The notes: generated by a model not told the origin, from the sequence alone. A stretch of 64,000 bases of DNA from Kiritimatiellales bacterium (GCA_003246265.1 QKAU01000067.1:1-64000), one strand, 5' to 3'; shown: positions 8,315 through 17,426, numbered from the stretch's first letter. Translations and numbers: made by a program.

Positions 8315-9457
8315 TTACGCCAGCCACCGCCGAATTTTTATTTTCATGGCGTTTTCCGGAGACTTCTCCGCGACCAGCACGAGGTAGCCCCCGCCGCCCG
8401 CCCCAGTCAACTTCCACGCAAGCGCTTCCGTTTTGTACCGGTCGATGATGGCCTGAATCCGCGCATCGACCATGTGCGGGAATATGGTTTTCTGCGCATG
8501 GAAGGATTTCAAAAAGGCATCGGCGAAGGCGGATAAATCCTTTTTCAGGATGGCCTCCCAGCAGGCCGCGCTGGCCTCGGCAAGTTGCTGAACGTTCTCC
8601 ACTGTCATTCGGGTATCCGCCATTAAATCCAGCGCCTCCGGCCTTGGCCAAAGCGTGATCATGTACAAGTGGTCTTCCAGCCATGCGAGAACCGATTCGT
8701 CACTCACCTTTTCAATCTTTTCGGGCCAGTATTCCCCACAGTAGTAATGGCGGGCGAGTCCCGGAACGCAAATGCCAATGGCATCCTGCGCGCCGGATAC
8801 CAAGGCATTGCCGGGTTTGTTTTCGTAGCGGAAAAGAAGTTCGGCCAGCTTTTCCGGCTTGTCCATCGGGAGATGATAGGGCCACAGCTCCTTTGCGGCA
8901 TTGCGCGTGGAAGTCGACATGCCGCTGCGCTCGTTGTACTCGACAATGGGCTCAAGCGATATGGTGATTGCCCAACCGGGATGCAGTTTCGAGAGGTAGG
9001 GCTGGTCGATCCAGGTGCCGGCCAGATCGATGCGGTAGGGAAGCCCGCATTGATTCGTACTCCGGAAGGCGGTGCTGGAACGGGCAGGCAATCCCGCGTC
9101 CGGTATGCGTTTTAAAACGAGGTACTCGATGCCAAGCTCCCGGCAAAGGGCCTCCTTGAGCGGCGAATGCCCATCTTCGTTCACCACGTATCGATCCACT
9201 TTTTTCTTTCGTAGATCTTCTTCAAAATCGAGCAGCCCCGAACCCGAATTGATCCAAGCATCGCTCACGTAGCGGATCGATTTAACCATGTACAGGCGTT
9301 CCTGCTCGGAAAGCATGGTGGCCCTCCCCTTCAGGCCGGCGATGGTCGCGTCGGAGCCAATGCCAACGCACAAATCTCCATACGTCGCTGCCTCCTTGAA
9401 AAAGGCTACATGGCCGCTGTGCAGCATATCGAAACAACCCGAGACAAAAACCTTCAT
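8315..9457 (-). CDS. Nucleotidyltransferase-GHMP kinase fusion protein
   Basis: The 380-residue protein has a cytidylyltransferase-like N-terminal domain (about 1-135) with the signature GCFDMLHSGHVAFFKEA (HxGH) and a C-terminal GHMP-kinase-like domain (about 140-380) with PYRIDLAGTWIDQP and the late motif LTGAGGGGYLVLV. The usual glycine/serine-rich ATP loop PxxxGLGSS is replaced by the segment LVSGAQDAIGICVPG. It probably activates a phosphorylated sugar for a glycan, but neither sugar nor nucleotide is clear. The start at 9457 is chosen because the HxGH domain begins there and AAAGG precedes it. A dispersed repeat fills the gap to the upstream helicase gene. Confidence 0.8.
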   Translation of the reverse strand: MKVFVSGCFDMLHSGHVAFFKEAATYGDLCVGIGSDATIAGLKGRATMLSEQERLYMVKSIRYVSDAWINSGSGLLDFEEDLRKKKVDRYVVNEDGHSPLKEALCRELGIEYLVLKRIPDAGLPARSSTAFRSTNQCGLPYRIDLAGTWIDQPYLSKLHPGWAITISLEPIVEYNERSGMSTSTRNAAKELWPYHLPMDKPEKLAELLFRYENKPGNALVSGAQDAIGICVPGLARHYYCGEYWPEKIEKVSDESVLAWLEDHLYMITLWPRPEALDLMADTRMTVENVQQLAEASAACWEAILKKDLSAFADAFLKSFHAQKTIFPHMVDARIQAIIDRYKTEALAWKLTGAGGGGYLVLVAEKSPENAMKIKIRRWLA

Positions 9458-9468
9458 ACTTAACCTTT

Positions 9469-9524
9469 GGAAGGGACGGCTGTCCTCAGTCATCCACGGC
9501 GGCGCGGGGGCACACCGCCCTACC
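9469..9524. repeat. Dispersed palindromic repeat, degenerate copy B
   Basis: This 56-bp element shares its layout with copy A at 46915-46970: a G-rich left end, an imperfect hairpin (gacggctg, tcct, cagtcatc), a second hairpin (ggcgg...ccgcc) and the right end ccctaccc. It fills the gap between the helicase stop and the next gene. Several positions of hairpin 1 no longer pair, so it is the older of the two copies. Confidence 0.7.
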
Positions 9525-11465
9525 CTAATAAAATCCTCCCCCATCCTGCTGAAGAAGATCTTCGGGAATCTCGGCGAGGAAGCGGGAAGGGTCGAGGAAG
9601 ATGATGCCCCCGTCGTGCTGCCGGCGCACCATGGGGCAGCAGAGGAAGAGTTCGTCCTTGGCGCGGGTGACGGCGACATAGAAGAGACGGCGCTCCTCGG
9701 CATCGCCCGACTCCTCGACCGCCTTCTTGCTCGGGAACATCTCCTCGTTGACGAACAGGACGAACACCGCCTGCCATTCCAGCCCCTTGGCCTGATGCAC
9801 CGTGCTCAGGCGCAGTGCATCCTGCTGCTCATCCTCATTCGCCGGCGCATTGGCGCTTTCGGCATCGAGGTTGGTGAGCAGGGCGATCTCGGAAAGGAAC
9901 GATTCGGTGGTCTCGAACTTGACGGTGAAATCGATGAGCCCATCAAGGTCCTCCTGCCGGAACTTGTGGTTGTCGAAGTTCTCGACCATGTACTCCCCGT
10001 AGAACGCCTTGTTGAAGCGGAAGACCACTTCGCCGGGATCGTTCTGCAGGTTCTCTTCGCGGTAGGCCAGGAAGACAGGCCGGACCTTTCCCCATTCGTC
10101 GCGCGCGGCGGCGGGCAGCATCGCCACCAGCTGGTCGTGGGTCTCTTCCCGCTGCAGGTTTACGCGGCCGTTCAACTTGCCGAAGATCTTCTGCGCCGTC
10201 TTGGCCCCCACCTTCGGGAACAGTTGAAGCAGCCGGGAGAAGGCCAGCTCGTCGGAAGGATTCACCAGCAGGCGCAGGACCGTGCAGACATCCTTGACGT
10301 GCGCCTGTTCGAAGAAGCGGACGCCGGACGTGACGACATAGGGCATCTGTGCACGGGCCAGCTCCATCTGCAATTCCATGGCATGGAAATGCGAGCGATA
10401 GAGGATGCAGATTTCGGAAAAGGGAATGCCGCCCCGGTTCAGCTCGCGCGCCCTTTCGATGACATAGCGCGCCTGCACCGATCCGTCGCGCACCTTCACG
10501 AGGCGCGGCAGCGAGCGGCTTGCGCGAACGGCCCTGAGCTCCTTCTGGAACTGTTGCGGGTTCCCGGCAATGACTTCGTTGGCGACTTCGAGGATTTCCG
10601 GCGTACTGCGGTAGTTGATCTGGAGCTTGTAGGTCTTCGCGCCGGGATAGGCCTTCTCGAAATCGAGGAAGTTGCGGAAGTCGGCGCCGCGCCAGGAGTA
10701 GATGCTCTGGAAATCGTCGCCGACCACCATGAGGTTGCCGTGGGCCTTGACGAGCAGGTGGACCAGCTCGGCCTGGATGGCGTTGGTGTCCTGGTATTCG
10801 TCGACCAGCACATACTTGAACTCCTCCTGGTAGAAGGAGCGGACCGCTTCGTGGTCGCGCAGCAGCCGGTGCGCATGGATCAGCAGGTCGTCGAAGTCCA
10901 TCGCATTGGATTCGCGCTTGCGCTCCTGGTAGCGCGCGTGCACCCGCAGCACGTCATCGGCATCGACCTCGGTATGTTCGAACTGCGCGTCGGCCGCGGC
11001 GGAAAGATCGCCCATGCTTCCGCTGACGACCCCAAACAGGCTGAGCAGCACCTCCGGCTTCGGAAAGTGCTTCTTTTCGATCTCCAGTTCGTCGGCGCAG
11101 GCACGTACCAGCTTCCTGGCGTCATCCTGGTCGAGGATGGAATAGTCGCGGTCGAATCCCAGCCTGTCGGCATGGGAGCGCAGCAGGCGGTTGGAAAAGG
11201 AGTGGAAGGTGCCGCAATATTTCGACGGGGCGCGGCCCTCGGTCAGCGCCCGGGTTCGCTCGATCATCTCGCGCGCCGCCTTGTTGGTGAAGGTCAGCAG
11301 GAGGACCTCCCGCTCCCGGGCCTTGTTGTTCAACAGCAGCCAGGCGAGGCGATGGGTGAGGGTGTGGGTCTTGCCGGTGCCGGCGGCGGCGATGACCAGG
11401 GCCGGCCCGTCGGGCGCGGTGACGGCGGCATACTGCTCTTCATTGAGTTTTGCTTCGAAATCCAT
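9525..11465 (-). CDS. UvrD/Rep/PcrA-family ATP-dependent DNA helicase
   Basis: A superfamily 1A 3'-5' helicase for DNA repair or replication restart. At 646 residues it is slightly shorter than E. coli Rep (673). Motifs in order: LNEEQYAAVTAP (Q motif), AAAGTGKTHTLTHR (Walker A), LLLTFTNKAAREM (Ia), VDEYQDTNAIQ (II), VVGDDFQSIYSWRGA (III), INYRSTPEIL (IV), VHQAKGLEWQAVFV (V) and FYVAVTRAKDELFL (VI). The C-terminal Tudor-like tail of UvrD/PcrA is not evident. The start at 11465 is 8 bases after a -10 element and has no ribosome binding site. Confidence 0.93.
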   Translation of the reverse strand: MDFEAKLNEEQYAAVTAPDGPALVIAAAGTGKTHTLTHRLAWLLLNNKAREREVLLLTFTNKAAREMIERTRALTEGRAPSKYCGTFHSFSNRLLRSHADRLGFDRDYSILDQDDARKLVRACADELEIEKKHFPKPEVLLSLFGVVSGSMGDLSAAADAQFEHTEVDADDVLRVHARYQERKRESNAMDFDDLLIHAHRLLRDHEAVRSFYQEEFKYVLVDEYQDTNAIQAELVHLLVKAHGNLMVVGDDFQSIYSWRGADFRNFLDFEKAYPGAKTYKLQINYRSTPEILEVANEVIAGNPQQFQKELRAVRASRSLPRLVKVRDGSVQARYVIERARELNRGGIPFSEICILYRSHFHAMELQMELARAQMPYVVTSGVRFFEQAHVKDVCTVLRLLVNPSDELAFSRLLQLFPKVGAKTAQKIFGKLNGRVNLQREETHDQLVAMLPAAARDEWGKVRPVFLAYREENLQNDPGEVVFRFNKAFYGEYMVENFDNHKFRQEDLDGLIDFTVKFETTESFLSEIALLTNLDAESANAPANEDEQQDALRLSTVHQAKGLEWQAVFVLFVNEEMFPSKKAVEESGDAEERRLFYVAVTRAKDELFLCCPMVRRQHDGGIIFLDPSRFLAEIPEDLLQQDGGGFY

Positions 11466-11473
11466 GGGGGCGC

Positions 11474-11502
11474 ACCCTAGCGGAACCGCAGCGGCGGGAA
11501 AA
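11474..11502 (-). promoter_or_regulatory. Candidate leaderless promoter of the helicase gene
   Basis: On the minus strand TTTTCC (11502-11497), 17 bp, TAGGGT (11479-11474), then 8 bases to the ATG. No Shine-Dalgarno sequence is present. Confidence 0.4.
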
Positions 11503-11555
11503 GGAATTTGCTCGCACGGAACCGCGAAGAACGTTCCGAAGCGATGCGCGCGCCT

Positions 11556-12893
11556 TTACCGATCCCCGTCGAAGAACTTGCGGAGCGTGATGGAGTCGAG
11601 GGTTTCGTCCAGGCCCAGGTCGGCGGTGGCGAGCACCTGCTCGGTAATGTCGATCCTGACCAGCCCGAGCTCGCCGGGGGAGGCGCCGTCGGCGATCATC
11701 AGGTCGTAGATCTTCTTGGCGGTCACGTGCTCGGGAGCCTGGAGCAGCGCGTAGCTCGTCGGCCCCTCGGAGGCCACGGCCCCCATCAAGCGGGCGCGGG
11801 AAAGGACTCCGACCACCTCGTTCATGAGCCGGATGGGGATGTTGTTGGCGCGGGCGTATGCCGAGGTGTCGAATGCCGCCTCGGGGCCCTCGAACACGCG
11901 CACGGCCTCCTGCATCACGGAGAAGGCGACCCAGAGCTTCGCGACCATGCTGGCCCGCACGGCCGCCTGCTCCTCGGCATAGGTTTCGCGGTTCTGGATG
12001 GCGAAGGCCAGCTCGGCCCCGAAAAGAAGGATGGTCCAGTTCAACTGCACCCAGAACAGGAAGACCGGAACGGCGGCGAAGGAGCCGTAAACCGCGTATT
12101 TGTCCGATCCGAAAATCGCCTTGCCGAAGACCAGCAGCAACACCTGCAAAAGGATCGCCAGCGACGCACTCGTCAGCGCCCCGATCAGCGCCGCCTTGAA
12201 CTGGACCTTCGTGTTGGGCAGGAACATGAACACCGCCATGAACGCCAGGGCCAGCACGATGACCGGCGCAAGCTGCAGAAGCCCCCTGATGATCGGACCC
12301 ATCCATCCGATGCCGCCGAAATAAATGGTCATGCGCCCCGACGCATACTGCGCCACCAGCATCAGCGCCGGCGCCACGACCAGCACCGAAATATAGTTGC
12401 GCACCTTTTCGGAAATGGCGCGCGACGTCTGCACGCCCCAGATTTGGTTGAACGACTCCTCGATGCCGCTCAACAGCTTGAAGACGATGTAGAGAAAGAC
12501 CACGCCGGTGATCCCGCCCAATGCGGCCGGGCTGATTCCCCCGATCGTGTTGAGCAGATCGACGATGAACTTGTGGAGCTGCTCGGGCAATGCCGAGTTC
12601 GATTCGAGCGTCTCGAGGATCTTTTCGCGGGCGGCCGCATAGCCGATGGCGTTGGCGATGGCGAAAAGGATGATGAGAAACGGGGCCAGGGCCATGAGCG
12701 TGGCATAGGTCAGCGCGGATGCGTGGAGCATGCAACGGTCTTCGCGGACCCCCTTGAGCACGAGATGGCCGACCCGGAGCGCCTCGACGCCGAAGGCGCG
12801 CAGCCTGGAGTGGTGCACGAGATCGATGCGCCAGAGATCGTGCTTGAGGAAATCGACGAACTTCCTAATCCGCCCTATGAATGCCTTGGCCAT
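11556..12893 (-). CDS. YihY/virulence factor BrkB family membrane protein
   Basis: A 445-residue inner-membrane protein. It has about six hydrophobic segments between residues 55 and 315, including SALTYATLMALAPFLIILFAIAN and the family motif around GGIGWMGPIIRG, then FWVQLNWTILLFGAELAFAIQNRETY. A cytoplasmic C-terminal extension (about 320-445) is winged-helix-like in size and ends in LDSITLRKFFDGDR. Despite its old annotation as RNase BN, the family has no proven nuclease activity. A weak promoter (TTCCCA, 17 bp, TAGTGT at 12929-12924) precedes it. The AGGGGC-TTT-GCCCCT hairpin at 12928-12942 lies in the same gap. Confidence 0.9.
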   Translation of the reverse strand: MAKAFIGRIRKFVDFLKHDLWRIDLVHHSRLRAFGVEALRVGHLVLKGVREDRCMLHASALTYATLMALAPFLIILFAIANAIGYAAAREKILETLESNSALPEQLHKFIVDLLNTIGGISPAALGGITGVVFLYIVFKLLSGIEESFNQIWGVQTSRAISEKVRNYISVLVVAPALMLVAQYASGRMTIYFGGIGWMGPIIRGLLQLAPVIVLALAFMAVFMFLPNTKVQFKAALIGALTSASLAILLQVLLLVFGKAIFGSDKYAVYGSFAAVPVFLFWVQLNWTILLFGAELAFAIQNRETYAEEQAAVRASMVAKLWVAFSVMQEAVRVFEGPEAAFDTSAYARANNIPIRLMNEVVGVLSRARLMGAVASEGPTSYALLQAPEHVTAKKIYDLMIADGASPGELGLVRIDITEQVLATADLGLDETLDSITLRKFFDGDR

Positions 12894-12954
12894 TGCAACA
12901 CCCCGCCGCTTTCAACCACCGCCACACTAGGGGCAAAGCCCCTCGTTGGGAAGC

Positions 12955-13824
12955 CTAGAAGCTGGCCGAGAATCCCGCGTAGGGGCCGTCGTTCCAGGTC
13001 TTGCCGGAAAGCGTCATCCAGCGGTAGCCGCCGCGCACCTGCACGAAACGCCATCCGACGGAGGCCGAGAGGTCGTAGTCGCCGACGCGCCGGTCCTCGA
13101 ACCAGGTGTACCACGCGGGACGGAATTCGATGCCGAAGAACTCCGCCGGGTAGTACTTGAGCGGGATCGTGAAGGCGATGCCGCTTTCGTCGGAAGAAGA
13201 AGAATCGTTGGTGCCGATGCGGCTGGCACCGAGCCCGAGCCCCGCCTCGAAGGTCCCCGGCAGGAAGTCCGGCCGGTAGCCGCCGTAGCGGAGCACGCCG
13301 TAGACCTGGTCGATGTCCAGTTCGAAGCCGTCCGAAGCATCGGCATAGCGAGTGGTGCGCAGGTGGACGGCAAAGGGCTTGTAGCCGAGCTCGACCCGGA
13401 CATCGTCGGCATCGATATCGCCGTCGACATGCTGCCAATTGTAGTCGAACCGGGCATAGGGCACGGTGGCCTCGCCCGGCAGATGGCGCGGGAAAAACCC
13501 AAGCGGACCGTCCGCCGCATCCTGCCCGTCGCGCAGCGAGCCGGCCGGATCGTCGTGCCGGTAGGCCAGCGGTCCCGCCACCAGCCAGGCGTAGAAGCCG
13601 CCCAGGAAGCTCTGCCCGCCGGTTTCGGACGGATAGGTGCCGGTGCCGAAGGACTCCGTCGCCGACGTGGCATAGGCCTTGGGCTTCTCCTTGGCTGGCG
13701 GCGGAGCCGGTTCCTCCTTGCCGGTCGCCTGTTGCGCGAACTCCTTCAGCTTTCCGGCCGGAGCGGTCGCCGCACAGGTGGCGAGCAGGAGTACAAGCAA
13801 CCCTTTGTGCAGATGCATTGCCAT
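12955..13824 (-). CDS. Secreted beta-barrel-like protein, paralogue of the next gene
   Basis: Not assignable to a named family. The 289-residue product begins with a signal peptide (hydrophobic core LLVLLLATCAATAPAG), followed by a Pro/Lys-rich linker and then alternating aromatic-polar strands, ending in PYAGFSASF. A terminal Phe and strand-like alternation suggest an outer-membrane barrel. The last ~190 residues align by eye with the upstream neighbour: PYARFDYNWQ/PYARIDCRWQ, FFGIEFRPAW/WFGVEFRPAW, VGDYDLSASVGWRF/IGDYDISASTGYRF. The 22-base gap implies co-transcription and tandem duplication. Confidence 0.7.
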   Translation of the reverse strand: MAMHLHKGLLVLLLATCAATAPAGKLKEFAQQATGKEEPAPPPAKEKPKAYATSATESFGTGTYPSETGGQSFLGGFYAWLVAGPLAYRHDDPAGSLRDGQDAADGPLGFFPRHLPGEATVPYARFDYNWQHVDGDIDADDVRVELGYKPFAVHLRTTRYADASDGFELDIDQVYGVLRYGGYRPDFLPGTFEAGLGLGASRIGTNDSSSSDESGIAFTIPLKYYPAEFFGIEFRPAWYTWFEDRRVGDYDLSASVGWRFVQVRGGYRWMTLSGKTWNDGPYAGFSASF

Positions 13825-13846
13825 GGTTCAACCTCCATCCTTCGAA

Positions 13847-14833
13847 TCAGAACATGGCCGTGATCCCCGCATAGGGACCGTTCAGCCAGTGGCCCTCGCC
13901 CTGGACCCAACACCACCGGTAGCCGGCACGCACCTGGAAAAAGCGGTAGCCCGTGCTGGCTGAAATATCGTAGTCGCCGATGGTCCGGTCGTTGATCCGC
14001 GTCCAGGCGGGGCGAAACTCCACCCCGAACCAGTCGGCGGGATAGGCCACAACCGGCAAGGTCAGCGCCGGGCCGCTTTGCTCCCGGTTGCCGCGGATGA
14101 TGTACGCCCCCGCCCCCAGGCCGATCTGGGCCGACCCCAAACCCCAGCCCTCCCAGTCGTCGCCTATCCGGATCAGCCCATAGTACTGGTCCACATCCAG
14201 CCTTTCCTTCGCCGCCCGATCCTCGTAGCGCGTGAACCGGCCATAGAACGCCAAATACTTGTATCCGGACTCGACAAGAAGGTCGCGGGCGTCCGTATCG
14301 CTATCCAGATATTGCCACCGGCAATCGATCCGGGCATAGGGCATGGCGGCAGTACCCAGCCGATGCGATGCGGCTTCGTCGATGTTTTCCACCGATTCCC
14401 CAACCGCATTGGTCGCTTGGCCTTCGTCCACCAGATAGGTGTTGCCCGAGAAGCGGTCTTCGACGGGAACAACGGCAACGCATTTTTCCGGAAGCATGCC
14501 GCTGGCTTCCGGCTCTTCCTCCAACGAAACCTTTGCGGATTCAGGCCCAGATCCGCCATCCAACGGTTCTTCGTCCGGCTCGGCCCACCAGTCGTAGACC
14601 AGCCATTTGATTCCGAGGAACACGCCCGCCACGCATCCCGAAGCGGTCGCCACCAGGCATCCGCCGAACAATTCGTCCAGCGGGGACTCCTCGTCGCCGT
14701 CGTACGATGAGTGGGCGCTGGAGGAGGCGTGCGGCTTGGCGACCGCCTCCTCGAAGCCTCCCAGGGAGCCGCCTAAAGAGGTTCCCAGCATCGTGCAGGC
14801 AAGCAGCGTCGACAGGCTGGCACCCCCCCTCAT
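13847..14833 (-). CDS. Secreted beta-barrel-like protein, larger paralogue
   Basis: The 328-residue protein shares its C-terminal ~190 residues with the gene downstream and ends NGPYAGITAMF. Its N-terminal part differs: a short hydrophobic leader (LSTLLACTMLG, possibly a lipoprotein signal), a Ser/His-rich stretch, a second hydrophobic segment near residues 57-80 and an acidic Glu/Pro-rich linker of about 45 residues. The C-terminal Phe and the repeated Tyr/Trp pattern argue for an outer-membrane barrel. It begins 1 base after the ilvD stop, so it is probably co-transcribed with ilvD. The function is unknown. Confidence 0.68.
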   Translation of the reverse strand: MRGGASLSTLLACTMLGTSLGGSLGGFEEAVAKPHASSSAHSSYDGDEESPLDELFGGCLVATASGCVAGVFLGIKWLVYDWWAEPDEEPLDGGSGPESAKVSLEEEPEASGMLPEKCVAVVPVEDRFSGNTYLVDEGQATNAVGESVENIDEAASHRLGTAAMPYARIDCRWQYLDSDTDARDLLVESGYKYLAFYGRFTRYEDRAAKERLDVDQYYGLIRIGDDWEGWGLGSAQIGLGAGAYIIRGNREQSGPALTLPVVAYPADWFGVEFRPAWTRINDRTIGDYDISASTGYRFFQVRAGYRWCWVQGEGHWLNGPYAGITAMF

Positions 14834-14834
14834 G

Positions 14835-16505
14835 CTATCCTTTCAGCACCGCGCCGTTGCTGGCGTTGGTCGCCATCCTGGCGTAGCGCGAAAGCCAGCC
14901 GCTCGTGAACCGCGGAACGGGCGGCTGCCATGCCTTGCGGCGTTCGCCCAGTTCCTCGGCGGACAGGTTCACCGCCAGCCTGTTGTTCGGGATGTCGACC
15001 TCGATGATGTCGCCCTCCTTCAGCAGGCCGATGGTGCCGCCCTCCGCGGCTTCCGGCGAGATGTGGCCGATGCAGGCGCCGCGCGTGCCGCCGCTGAAGC
15101 GGCCGTCGGTGATCAGCGCCACGCTGTCGCCCAGCCCCTGCCCCATGATGTAGGAGGTCGGAGCCAGCATCTCCTGCATGCCGGGTCCGCCCTTCGGGCC
15201 CTCGTAGCGGATCACGACCACGTCGCCCGCCTTGACCTTGCCGGCCAGGATGCCTTCGCAAGCCTCTTCCTGCGATTCGAAGATCACCGCGGGACCGGTG
15301 TGGACCAGCATCTTGGGATCGACCCCCGCGCTCTTGACCACGCAGCCGCCCTCGGCGAGGTTGCCCCACAGGATCGAAAGCCCGCCGGTCCTGCTGTAGG
15401 CGTTTTCCACCTTGCGGATGCACTTTTCGTCGCGGCTCTCCGCACCGGCGATGTTTTCACCGAGCGTCTTGCCGGTGACGGTGACGCAGTCGAGGTCGAG
15501 CAGGCCGGGCGTCTTGGCGATCTCGCCGAGAATGGCGCTGATGCCGCCCGCCGCATCTACATCTTCGATGTGGTAGTGCGACGATGGCGAAACCTTGCAG
15601 ATGTTCGGGCACTTCTTGGAGACGGCGTTGATGCGGTCGAGGTCGTAGTCGACTCCCGCTTCGTTGGCGATGGCCAGCGTGTGCAGGACCGTGTTGGTAC
15701 TGCCTCCCATGGCCATGTCGAGCGCGAAGGCGTTGTCGAGCGATTCCTGCGTCACGATGTCGCGCGGCAACGGGCCATCGGCCCGGGCCATTTCGACGGC
15801 ACGGAAGGCGGCCGCGCGCCAGAGGTCGCGGCGGCGTGGATCGATGGCGAGGATCGTGCCGTTGCCGGGCAGCGCGAGGCCGATCGCCTCGCACAGGCAA
15901 TTCATGGAGTTGGCCGTGAACATGCCGGAGCAGGAGCCCTGGCTCGGGCACCCCTTGCACTCCAGCTCCTTCAGCTCGTCGTCGGAAATCCTGCCCTGCT
16001 TGCGCGCAGCCACGCCTTCGAAGACGGAGATGAGGTCGACCACCTTGCCATCCTTGGTCATGCCCGCCTTCATGGGGCCGCCGCTGGCGAAGATGGTCGG
16101 AATGTTGACGCGCATGGCGCCCATGATCATGCCGGGCACGATCTTGTCGCAGTTCGGAATGCAGATCATCGCATCGAAGGCGTGGGCGCCGATCATGGTC
16201 TCGACCGCATCGGCAATCAGTTCGCGGCTGGGCAGCGAATACTTCATGCCGGCATGGCCCATGGCAATGCCGTCGCAGACGCCGATCATGTTGAATTCGA
16301 TCGGTGTGCCGCCCGCCTCGCGCACGGCTTCCTTGATGATTTTTCCCACCTGGTCGAGGTGGGCATGCCCCGGAATGACTTCGTTGAACGCGTTGCAAAC
16401 GGCGATGAACGGCTTCTCGATATCCTCCGAGCTCATGCCCGTCGCCCGCATCAGGCTGCGGTGCGGGGCGCGCTCGAGGCCCTTCTTGGTCTTGTCGCTG
16501 CGCAT
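14835..16505 (-). CDS. ilvD: Dihydroxy-acid dehydratase IlvD
   Basis: Catalyses the dehydration step of isoleucine and valine synthesis with an iron-sulfur cluster. The 556-residue length is normal. Family landmarks: [17 protein letters not shown] near residue 35, [16 protein letters not shown] (cluster Cys) and [19 protein letters not shown] (cluster Cys), then GGSTNTVLH. The carboxy end reads [17 protein letters not shown]. The ATG at 16505 is preceded by AAGGAATTCCC. The two barrel-like genes downstream, one base away, have no known link to amino acid synthesis. Confidence 0.97.
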   Translation of the reverse strand: MRSDKTKKGLERAPHRSLMRATGMSSEDIEKPFIAVCNAFNEVIPGHAHLDQVGKIIKEAVREAGGTPIEFNMIGVCDGIAMGHAGMKYSLPSRELIADAVETMIGAHAFDAMICIPNCDKIVPGMIMGAMRVNIPTIFASGGPMKAGMTKDGKVVDLISVFEGVAARKQGRISDDELKELECKGCPSQGSCSGMFTANSMNCLCEAIGLALPGNGTILAIDPRRRDLWRAAAFRAVEMARADGPLPRDIVTQESLDNAFALDMAMGGSTNTVLHTLAIANEAGVDYDLDRINAVSKKCPNICKVSPSSHYHIEDVDAAGGISAILGEIAKTPGLLDLDCVTVTGKTLGENIAGAESRDEKCIRKVENAYSRTGGLSILWGNLAEGGCVVKSAGVDPKMLVHTGPAVIFESQEEACEGILAGKVKAGDVVVIRYEGPKGGPGMQEMLAPTSYIMGQGLGDSVALITDGRFSGGTRGACIGHISPEAAEGGTIGLLKEGDIIEVDIPNNRLAVNLSAEELGERRKAWQPPVPRFTSGWLSRYARMATNASNGAVLKG

Positions 16506-16542
16506 GGGAATTCCTTTCCTTACAACGGATTAAATGCCGCGC

Positions 16543-16570
16543 ATCCTACCAGAGCGCACCGCGAAGTAAA
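16543..16570 (-). promoter_or_regulatory. Candidate promoter of ilvD
   Basis: On the minus strand TTTACT (16570-16565), 16 bp, TAGGAT (16548-16543), about 37 bases before the ATG. No leader-peptide attenuator is visible in the short leader. Confidence 0.45.
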
Positions 16571-16639
16571 CCCCGCCCGGACAGAAAGGCTCTCTTCCCC
16601 GGACCGAAAGCCGGTTTGGCGGGTGGCGGCCCCTAAAAT

Positions 16640-16683
16640 AGTACGAAATTTGTACTTGATTATTCCGGCCCGCGGCCTAGGCT
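16640..16683 (+). promoter_or_regulatory. tpx promoter with an upstream dyad
   Basis: TTGATT (16656-16661), 16 bp, TAGGCT (16678-16683). Immediately upstream and touching the -35 is a 17-bp near-palindrome (16640-16656) with arms AGTAC and GTACT around an AAATTT-like centre; seven of eight pairs match. It is placed where a redox-sensing regulator could act. Confidence 0.45.
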
Positions 16684-16711
16684 GGTGTCCGTTCAAAGGA
16701 GAACCCTGCAG

Positions 16712-17209
16712 ATGGCGCGAATCACGTTGAAAGGAAACCCCGTCACCACGGTCGGAACCCTGCCTGCCGTGGGCGGAAAGGCCCCCGGCTTCGAAGCGGT
16801 CAAAACCGACCTTTCGGCCTGTTCGCTTGCCGACCTGGCCGGGAAAAAGGTCGTGCTCAACATCTTTCCGAGCATCGACACGGGGGTTTGCGCGGCATCG
16901 ACGCGACGCTTCAACGAGGAGGCCGGCAAGCTCGACAACACCGTCGTCGTGTGCGTATCGGTCGACCTTCCCTTTGCGCTGGGCCGCTTCTGCGGCGCGG
17001 AAGGCCTGGCAAACGTGGTTCCGGTTTCCGTTTTCCGCAATCCCGGGTTCGGCAAGGACTACGGGGTCGCCATCACGGACGGGCCCCTGAAGGGCCTGCT
17101 GTCCCGTGCCGTCGTCGTCGTCGATGAATCGGGCAACGTGGCCTATACCCAACAGGTTCCGGAGATAACCCAGGAGCCCGACTACGCCGCCGCGCTGGCG
17201 GCCCTATAG
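16712..17209 (+). CDS. tpx: Thiol peroxidase Tpx
   Basis: Reduces hydrogen peroxide and alkyl hydroperoxides with electrons from thioredoxin. The 165-residue protein has the atypical 2-Cys pattern: peroxidatic Cys in [13 protein letters not shown] and resolving Cys in [12 protein letters not shown], about 34 residues apart. I chose the ATG at 16712 ([13 protein letters not shown], the normal Tpx N-terminus) because AAAGGAG precedes it; an open frame back to 16685 lacks one. A dyad at the promoter suggests redox control, and a hairpin terminator follows. Confidence 0.95.
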   Translation: MARITLKGNPVTTVGTLPAVGGKAPGFEAVKTDLSACSLADLAGKKVVLNIFPSIDTGVCAASTRRFNEEAGKLDNTVVVCVSVDLPFALGRFCGAEGLANVVPVSVFRNPGFGKDYGVAITDGPLKGLLSRAVVVVDESGNVAYTQQVPEITQEPDYAAALAAL

Positions 17210-17240
17210 CGATTTCCCTGGCAACACCCCACCCCAACAG

Positions 17241-17280
17241 AACGGGCCGTCCACCCCCTTGGGCGGTCCGTTCACCTTTT
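17241..17280 (+). terminator. Rho-independent terminator of tpx
   Basis: A 12-pair stem (17241-17252 with 17261-17272, two G-U pairs) and an 8-base loop are followed shortly by ccttttc. It lies about 30 bases after the tpx stop. Confidence 0.6.
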
Positions 17281-17318
17281 CTCGCAACGGGAGAGGCGTG
17301 ACGGGAGAGACCCACGGC

Positions 17319-17368
17319 ATAAAAAAGCGGACGGCGCCGGTAAAAAGAGGAGAAAAAACCCGGCGCCG
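17319..17368 (-). terminator. Rho-independent terminator of the DUF1080 gene
   Basis: Arms CGGCGCCGG (17332-17340) and CCGGCGCCG (17360-17368) form a 9-bp perfect stem with a 19-base A/G-rich loop. On the minus strand the stem is followed by a run of six U after four bases, as expected for the message of the gene ending at 17480. Confidence 0.6.
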
Positions 17369-17426
17369 CCCAAGTGAAACCCAAACCACGAGTTCCGCTA
17401 TAGGAGACGCCGGCCGGCCCGATTCG

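Noticed and set aside
8315-9703. Longer 462-residue start for the nucleotidyltransferase-kinase fusion
   Set aside because: The extra N-terminal residues run through the dispersed repeat and into the helicase gene and have a Ser/Pro/Arg-rich shadow composition; the HxGH domain begins at 9457.
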